DNA of 7,102 bases from JAVBMP01 sp031552315. GTDB taxonomy: Bacteria > Desulfobacterota > Desulfovibrionia > Desulfovibrionales > Desulfovibrionaceae. The position numbers and the translations under genes were made by a program. Shown here piece after piece: positions 3,931-7,102 of the stretch (its first letter is position 1; each line of letters begins with the position of its first letter). The stretch is taken from positions 1-7,102 of the forward strand of contig JAVBMP010000160.1 in assembly GCA_031552315.1 (NCBI GenBank), read 5' to 3'. The notes under the pieces are model-generated. The model did no database searches and was not told where the DNA came from. It worked only from the letters and a program-made list of their open reading frames with translations.

Positions 3931-6405
3931 TTAAAGTAACGCTTTAGCCACGCGCACGGCATCTACCGCGTCAATGGCGTAGGCATCCGCGCCTATGCTG
4001 TCCGCAAATTTCTGGCTTACCACGGCCCCGCCTACAATAACCTTGGCGGGCAGGCCTTCCTTTTTGACCAGGTTCACAGTTTCTTCCATGCGCACCATTG
4101 TTGTGGTCATCAGGGCGGAAAGGCCGATCAGGTCGGCCCGGTGCTCTTTGGCAAGCCGGACAATTTGTTCCGCCGTAACATCCTTGCCTATATCTATCAC
4201 ATCAAAACCGTGGTTGCCCAGCATAAGGCTTACAATATTCTTGCCTATGTCATGGATGTCGCCTTCAACCGTGGCCATAAGGATGGTGGCCCGTTTGGCC
4301 GCCTGCGGTTCTTTATCCAGCAACGGCTTCAGGCGTTTGAAGGCCTCTTGCATGGTCTCTGCGGAACGCAGGAGTTGCGGCAAAAAATATTCCTTGCGTT
4401 CATACTTGCCGCCAACTTCAGTAATGGCCGGAATAAGCCGCCCGTTGACCAGGGTGAAAGGGTCTTCACCTTTGGCAAGGGCTTCTTCAAGCAATTTAAG
4501 GGCCTCTTCCTTGCGGCCAAGAATAACGGCATCTTCAAGGGATACAGCCGCTGCGGGCGCATTGCCGCCCTGCCCCGCGCCGCCCATGGCGTTGGCGGGC
4601 GTATTACCGGGGGCGTTGCCGTTGGAATTACCGCTGGCATTGCTCCAGCCGGAAAAGTTGCTGATGAAGTATTCCGCGTTGTTGTCTTTGCCGCGCAGCA
4701 GGTTTACCACGGCCACGGCTTCTTGTATGCGGGCGCTGCCGGGGTTGGCAATGCAGGCGGAAAGCCCGGCCCCGGATGCCAGGGTAAGGAAGCCGGCATT
4801 CACCAGTTCCCGCGCGGGCAGGCCGAAAGAAATGTTGGAAAGCCCGGCCACTACCGGCAAGTGGAGCTTTTCCACACAATGGCGGATAAACTTCAGGCAT
4901 TCTTCCGCCGCGTCCGGCGTGGATGAGGCCGCCAGCACAAGGCAATCAACCATTGCCAAATGGCGCGGGATATTTAACGCATCCATTTGTTCAAGCAGAG
5001 CTTCAACTATGGTGATGCGTTCCGCCGCGCTTACGGGCAGTTCTTTGCCGCGCAGGGGCAGCAGAATGAAGGGCGCGCCAAAGTCGCGGCACAGGGGGCC
5101 AAGCTTTTCCATACGGCCCGGTTCTCCGCTTATGGAGTTCACCAGCGGGCTGGCCGGGTAGCGCTTCAGGGCCTCTTCAATGGCCGTTGGGTTGGGGGAA
5201 TCCAGGCTAAGGGGAATTTCATGGCGTTCCGCCAGGCGGCTTGCCAGTTCCGGCAGCAGTTTTGCTTCATCCACCATGGGCGCGCCGGTGTTCACGTCCA
5301 GAATGGCCGCGCCGCAGGCCTTTTGTTCATCAGAAAATTGCAGGGCCTGGGTAAATTCGCCGTTTTGAAATTCCTGCGTAAGTTGCTTCTTGCCCGTGGG
5401 GTTGATGCGTTCACCTATGATGCGCAGGGGGTTGGAACCGCCAATTTTTACCAGGCTGCCGCGCGTGGTAAGGGTAATTGTGCCTTCTTCATAAGCGGCG
5501 GGCACCTGAATGCGCGTGGCGCATTCCTTGTCCACCACTTTTTTCAGGGCGGCGATATGGTCCGGCGTGGTGCCGCAGCAGCCGCCAAGCAAGGATGCCC
5601 CGGCGCGGGCAAAGGCCGCCGTAAGTTCCGCAAAGGGTTGCGGGGCCAGGCGGAACACGGTTTTGCCGTCCACCAGTTCCGGCAGGCCGGCATTGGGTTC
5701 AATAAGCACGGGCGCGCGGGAAGCGCCGACAAGGCGCAGGGCGGCATCTTTAATTTCTTCCGGCCCGGCGCTGCAATTGGTGCCTATTATGTCCACCCCC
5801 ATGTTCCCGAAGGTGGCGGCGCACACTTCCGGGGAAGACCCGGTAAGGGTAAGCCCGGCTTCAAAGGTGCAGGAAACCGCAATGGGCAGGGCGCATTCCC
5901 GCCGGGCGGCGAACACTGCGGCGCGGGTTTCCGCTATATCAAACTGGGTTTCAATTATTACAAGGTTGGCCCCGCCGTCTTTTAACCCGCGTATTTGTTC
6001 ACGGAAGCCATCCACCAATTCTTCAAAGGCTATTTCACCCAGGGGGCGCAAAAATTTGCCGCTTGGGCCAACGCTGCCGGCCACAAATACCCGGCGGCCC
6101 GGTTGTTCCGCCTCCAGGCGATCCGCCGCTTTACGCGCGGCCTGGGCCATTTTTTTGTTGAACTCGTAAGGGTTTATTTCCGCGGGCAATTTAAAACGGC
6201 TGCCGCCAAAACTGTTGGTGGTAAGCACGTCTGAACCGGCGCGGGCGTAATCAAGGTGAATGCCTTCCAGCACGTCCGGGCGTTCAAGGCAGAACACTTC
6301 CGGGCTGACCCCGGCGGGCAGGCCGCGCGCCTGAAGCATGGTGCCCATGCCGCCGTCAAAAAACAGCACCTTGTCACCGCGCAGGGCCTTACGAAAATCT
6401 CCCAT
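3931..6405 (-). CDS. metH: Cobalamin-dependent methionine synthase (homocysteine/pterin/B12 modules, no reactivation domain)
   Basis: 824 residues. MetH transfers the methyl group of methyl-tetrahydrofolate through cobalamin to homocysteine, giving methionine. Module 1 (about 1-300) is the zinc homocysteine methyltransferase: DGGMGTMLQ near the N-terminus, and zinc ligands C211 (GTNCSAGPEE) and C276-C277 (GGCCGTTPDH). Module 2 (about 325-580) is the pterin-binding barrel, with RIIGERINPTGKK, ILDVNTGAP and NSISGE. Module 3 (about 622-824) is the B12-binding cap and Rossmann domain; VEGDIHDIGKN holds the cobalt-ligand His (H718), followed by GLSALMTTTM and VGGA. The protein ends there, whereas the E. 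coli enzyme (1227 residues) carries a further AdoMet-dependent reactivation domain. Shine-Dalgarno GGAG lies 8 nt before the ATG. It is 22 bp after the CxxC gene and 20 bp before the TlpA-family gene. No cobalamin or SAM riboswitch is apparent upstream. Confidence 0.96.
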   Translation of the reverse strand: MGDFRKALRGDKVLFFDGGMGTMLQARGLPAGVSPEVFCLERPDVLEGIHLDYARAGSDVLTTNSFGGSRFKLPAEINPYEFNKKMAQAARKAADRLEAEQPGRRVFVAGSVGPSGKFLRPLGEIAFEELVDGFREQIRGLKDGGANLVIIETQFDIAETRAAVFAARRECALPIAVSCTFEAGLTLTGSSPEVCAATFGNMGVDIIGTNCSAGPEEIKDAALRLVGASRAPVLIEPNAGLPELVDGKTVFRLAPQPFAELTAAFARAGASLLGGCCGTTPDHIAALKKVVDKECATRIQVPAAYEEGTITLTTRGSLVKIGGSNPLRIIGERINPTGKKQLTQEFQNGEFTQALQFSDEQKACGAAILDVNTGAPMVDEAKLLPELASRLAERHEIPLSLDSPNPTAIEEALKRYPASPLVNSISGEPGRMEKLGPLCRDFGAPFILLPLRGKELPVSAAERITIVEALLEQMDALNIPRHLAMVDCLVLAASSTPDAAEECLKFIRHCVEKLHLPVVAGLSNISFGLPARELVNAGFLTLASGAGLSACIANPGSARIQEAVAVVNLLRGKDNNAEYFISNFSGWSNASGNSNGNAPGNTPANAMGGAGQGGNAPAAAVSLEDAVILGRKEEALKLLEEALAKGEDPFTLVNGRLIPAITEVGGKYERKEYFLPQLLRSAETMQEAFKRLKPLLDKEPQAAKRATILMATVEGDIHDIGKNIVSLMLGNHGFDVIDIGKDVTAEQIVRLAKEHRADLIGLSALMTTTMVRMEETVNLVKKEGLPAKVIVGGAVVSQKFADSIGADAYAIDAVDAVRVAKALL
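4546..4650 (-). other. Asn/Gly/Ala-rich low-complexity linker in MetH
   Basis: Residues about 586-620, between the pterin-binding and B12-binding modules, are almost entirely N, G, A, S and P (for example GNSNGNAPGNTPANAM). No repeat unit is exact. It reads as a flexible hinge, which suits an enzyme whose B12 module must visit each active site in turn. Confidence 0.7.
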
Positions 6406-6427
6406 GGTTTATACTCCAAAAAACAGA

Positions 6428-6808
6428 CTAAAAATAAATAAAAAATGGAATATGATGATGGGCGGAAGAAACTTCACGGGTCTGCTTCAGTTCCCACTTT
6501 TGCACAGGCTTGCCCAGGGTTTGCCCAACCTGTTCCGCAACCCCTTTGGCATTGATTACCGGGTGGCGCGTAAACACTTGCGGCAGGCCGTAAGTAAGGT
6601 TGCATACCAGGCACTTGCCGGGCCTTTGGCGCAAGTTGAAGACAAATTCCAGGCAGGCCCCGTGGTCTTTTTCAAAGGAAAGGTCTATATCATAGGCCCC
6701 TTCTTCCGCGCCGCCGAAAAGGGCGTCAAAAAAGGCGTCTGTCCGGCTGGCCGGGAAGGTTTGGGCCGCCCATTCCGCAGTAAAAATTTCCGCCATGCAC
6801 TTGCTCAT
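6428..6808 (-). CDS. Uncharacterised small CxxC protein, first gene of the metH unit
   Basis: 126 residues, soluble, with no signal peptide or TM helix. The ATG at 6808 has a good Shine-Dalgarno (GGGAG, 5-nt spacing). Visible features: FPASRTDAFFDALFGGAEEGAYDI (18-41), then a beta-rich middle, then a strongly conserved-looking block RPGKCLVCNLTYGLPQVF (62-79) with C66-x2-C69, followed by RHPVIN (81-86), and a His-rich tail (H117-H119). I recall very similar proteins in Desulfovibrio-like genomes, some carrying the nonsensical name 'pancreas/duodenum homeobox protein 1'; nothing here suggests a homeodomain. The single CxxC might bind a metal (with His) or act as a thiol pair. It is 22 bp upstream of metH and very probably co-transcribed. 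Function unknown. Confidence 0.85.
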   Translation of the reverse strand: MSKCMAEIFTAEWAAQTFPASRTDAFFDALFGGAEEGAYDIDLSFEKDHGACLEFVFNLRQRPGKCLVCNLTYGLPQVFTRHPVINAKGVAEQVGQTLGKPVQKWELKQTREVSSAHHHIPFFIYF

Positions 6809-6836
6809 TTAAGCTCCCGCTGTTGCAAAAAATCAA

Positions 6837-6842
6837 AATATA
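6837..6842 (-). promoter_or_regulatory. Candidate -10 box for the CxxC-metH-tlpA unit
   Basis: TATATT (minus strand, 6842-6837, 5 of 6 to the consensus) lies 28 bp before the ATG of the CxxC gene. No good -35 is found at 16-18 bp (TTAGTT is the best). It sits between the arms CTGTTG (6820-6825) and CAACAG (6845-6850), and a second inverted repeat TAGCC/GGCTA (6841-6845, 6856-6860) overlaps it, so a regulator could act here. Weak evidence. Confidence 0.3.
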
Positions 6843-6929
6843 GCCAACAGAATGAGGCTAACTAACATGGAATGCTCACTCATACAAGGAATAACTTTTT
6901 ACTTGCCGGACGGCCCGGCCTGATATACC

Positions 6930-6958
6930 TTTACAGCCCGTGAAAAAACAAATATAAA
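6930..6958 (+). promoter_or_regulatory. Sigma70-type promoter for typA
   Basis: TTTACA (6930-6935, 5 of 6) and TATAAA (6953-6958, 5 of 6) are separated by exactly 17 bp. The start site would be near 6965, giving a leader of about 30 nt that contains the typA Shine-Dalgarno. This is the best promoter match in the window. The small GC-rich inverted repeat GCCGG/CCGGC (6905-6909, 6915-6919) lies just upstream. The rest of the 187-bp divergent gap (6809-6995) holds no credible gene. Confidence 0.7.
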
Positions 6959-6995
6959 GTGCATCCTTAACGAATTCTTTACAAAGCAAGGGTAT

Positions 6996-7102
6996 ATGAA
7001 AAATCTGCTTATCAACAATTCCATTCGAAATGTAGCCATTATCGCCCACGTTGACCACGGCAAGACCACCCTGGTTGACGCCCTTTTCCGCCAAAGCGGC
7101 AT
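6996..7102 (+). CDS. typA: Ribosome-associated GTPase TypA/BipA, 5' end only
   Basis: The first 35 codons are present, and the rest (the protein is usually about 600 residues) is beyond the right edge. The sequence begins MKNLLINNSIRNVAIIAHVD and continues with HGKTTLVDALFRQSG. The P-loop AHVDHGKTT (G1 motif of translational GTPases) follows an RNVAIIAHVD stretch that is characteristic of TypA/BipA and, with small differences, LepA. The short N-terminus and LVDALFRQSG favour TypA. TypA binds ribosomes and acts in ribosome assembly and stress or cold adaptation. AAGGG at 6988-6992 lies only 3 nt before the ATG, slightly close for a Shine-Dalgarno. It is transcribed divergently from the metH unit. 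LepA remains a minor alternative. Confidence 0.9.
   Translation, partial: MKNLLINNSIRNVAIIAHVDHGKTTLVDALFRQSG

Noticed and set aside
3995..5985. Long plus-strand ORFs opposite metH (about 388, 261 and 332 codons)
   Set aside because: They overlap metH, which has a full set of family motifs, and their translations are rich in Arg/Ser/Ala or Gly/Phe/Gln with no recognisable domain. They arise from metH's codon bias.
6867..6923. 18-codon plus-strand ORF (MECSLIQGITFYLPDGPA) upstream of typA, with a GAGG nearby
   Set aside because: It ends before the typA promoter, has no promoter of its own that I can see, and such a short ORF is expected by chance.
6809..6995. Cobalamin or SAM riboswitch upstream of the metH unit
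   Set aside because: The space before the first gene is too short for a cobalamin riboswitch if the -10 at 6837 is used, and I see no B12-box or SAM-box-like core.
6876..7102. Minus-strand ORFs of 67-72 codons over the start of typA
   Set aside because: They are antisense to the typA coding start and its promoter and carry no domain.
1..7102. CRISPR array, prophage, insertion sequence, toxin-antitoxin or defence genes
   Set aside because: No spaced direct repeats, transposase, integrase or nuclease motifs were seen. Every sizeable reading frame with recognisable content is housekeeping or a single uncharacterised protein.

Overview
The window looks like a chromosomal housekeeping segment from a Gram-negative bacterium. 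My best guess is the Desulfobacterota, Desulfovibrionales / Desulfovibrio-like. That guess rests on remembered family resemblance, not on a search: a cobalamin-dependent methionine synthase that lacks the C-terminal reactivation domain, a small CxxC protein of a type I associate with Desulfovibrio-like genomes, a zinc-finger/DUF3426 membrane protein beside radA, and a short ArgA-like acetyltransferase. No tRNA, rRNA, insertion sequence, integrase, CRISPR array or phage gene was seen. All complete genes are intact.

Layout. Seven genes lie on the minus strand and one on the plus strand. Reading the minus strand in the direction of transcription (right to left), unit 1 is an uncharacterised 126-residue CxxC protein (6428-6808), then metH (3931-6405), then a secreted TlpA-type thioredoxin (3422-3910). 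The gaps are about 20 bp, and a terminator-like hairpin follows at 3386-3414. Unit 2 is a short ArgA-like GNAT acetyltransferase (2759-3229) and hpt (2136-2705). Unit 3 is a zinc-finger/one-TM/DUF3426 protein (1042-1917) almost abutting radA, whose 3' end runs off the left edge at base 1. At the right edge, typA/bipA starts divergently on the plus strand (6996 to the edge), with a good sigma70-type promoter at 6930-6958.

The functions are methionine/C1 metabolism with an envelope thiol protein, probable arginine biosynthesis with purine salvage, and DNA recombination/repair beside a predicted membrane protein. The intergenic region between hpt and the DUF3426 gene stands out. It holds a near-continuous series of inverted repeats downstream of a candidate promoter, and could be a structured 5' leader or a small RNA.

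I found no convincing new multi-gene system. The best leads are the structured intergenic region at 1973-2143 and the uncharacterised CxxC protein that heads the metH unit. Long plus-strand ORFs opposite metH and the other genes are treated as shadows of the real coding frames.
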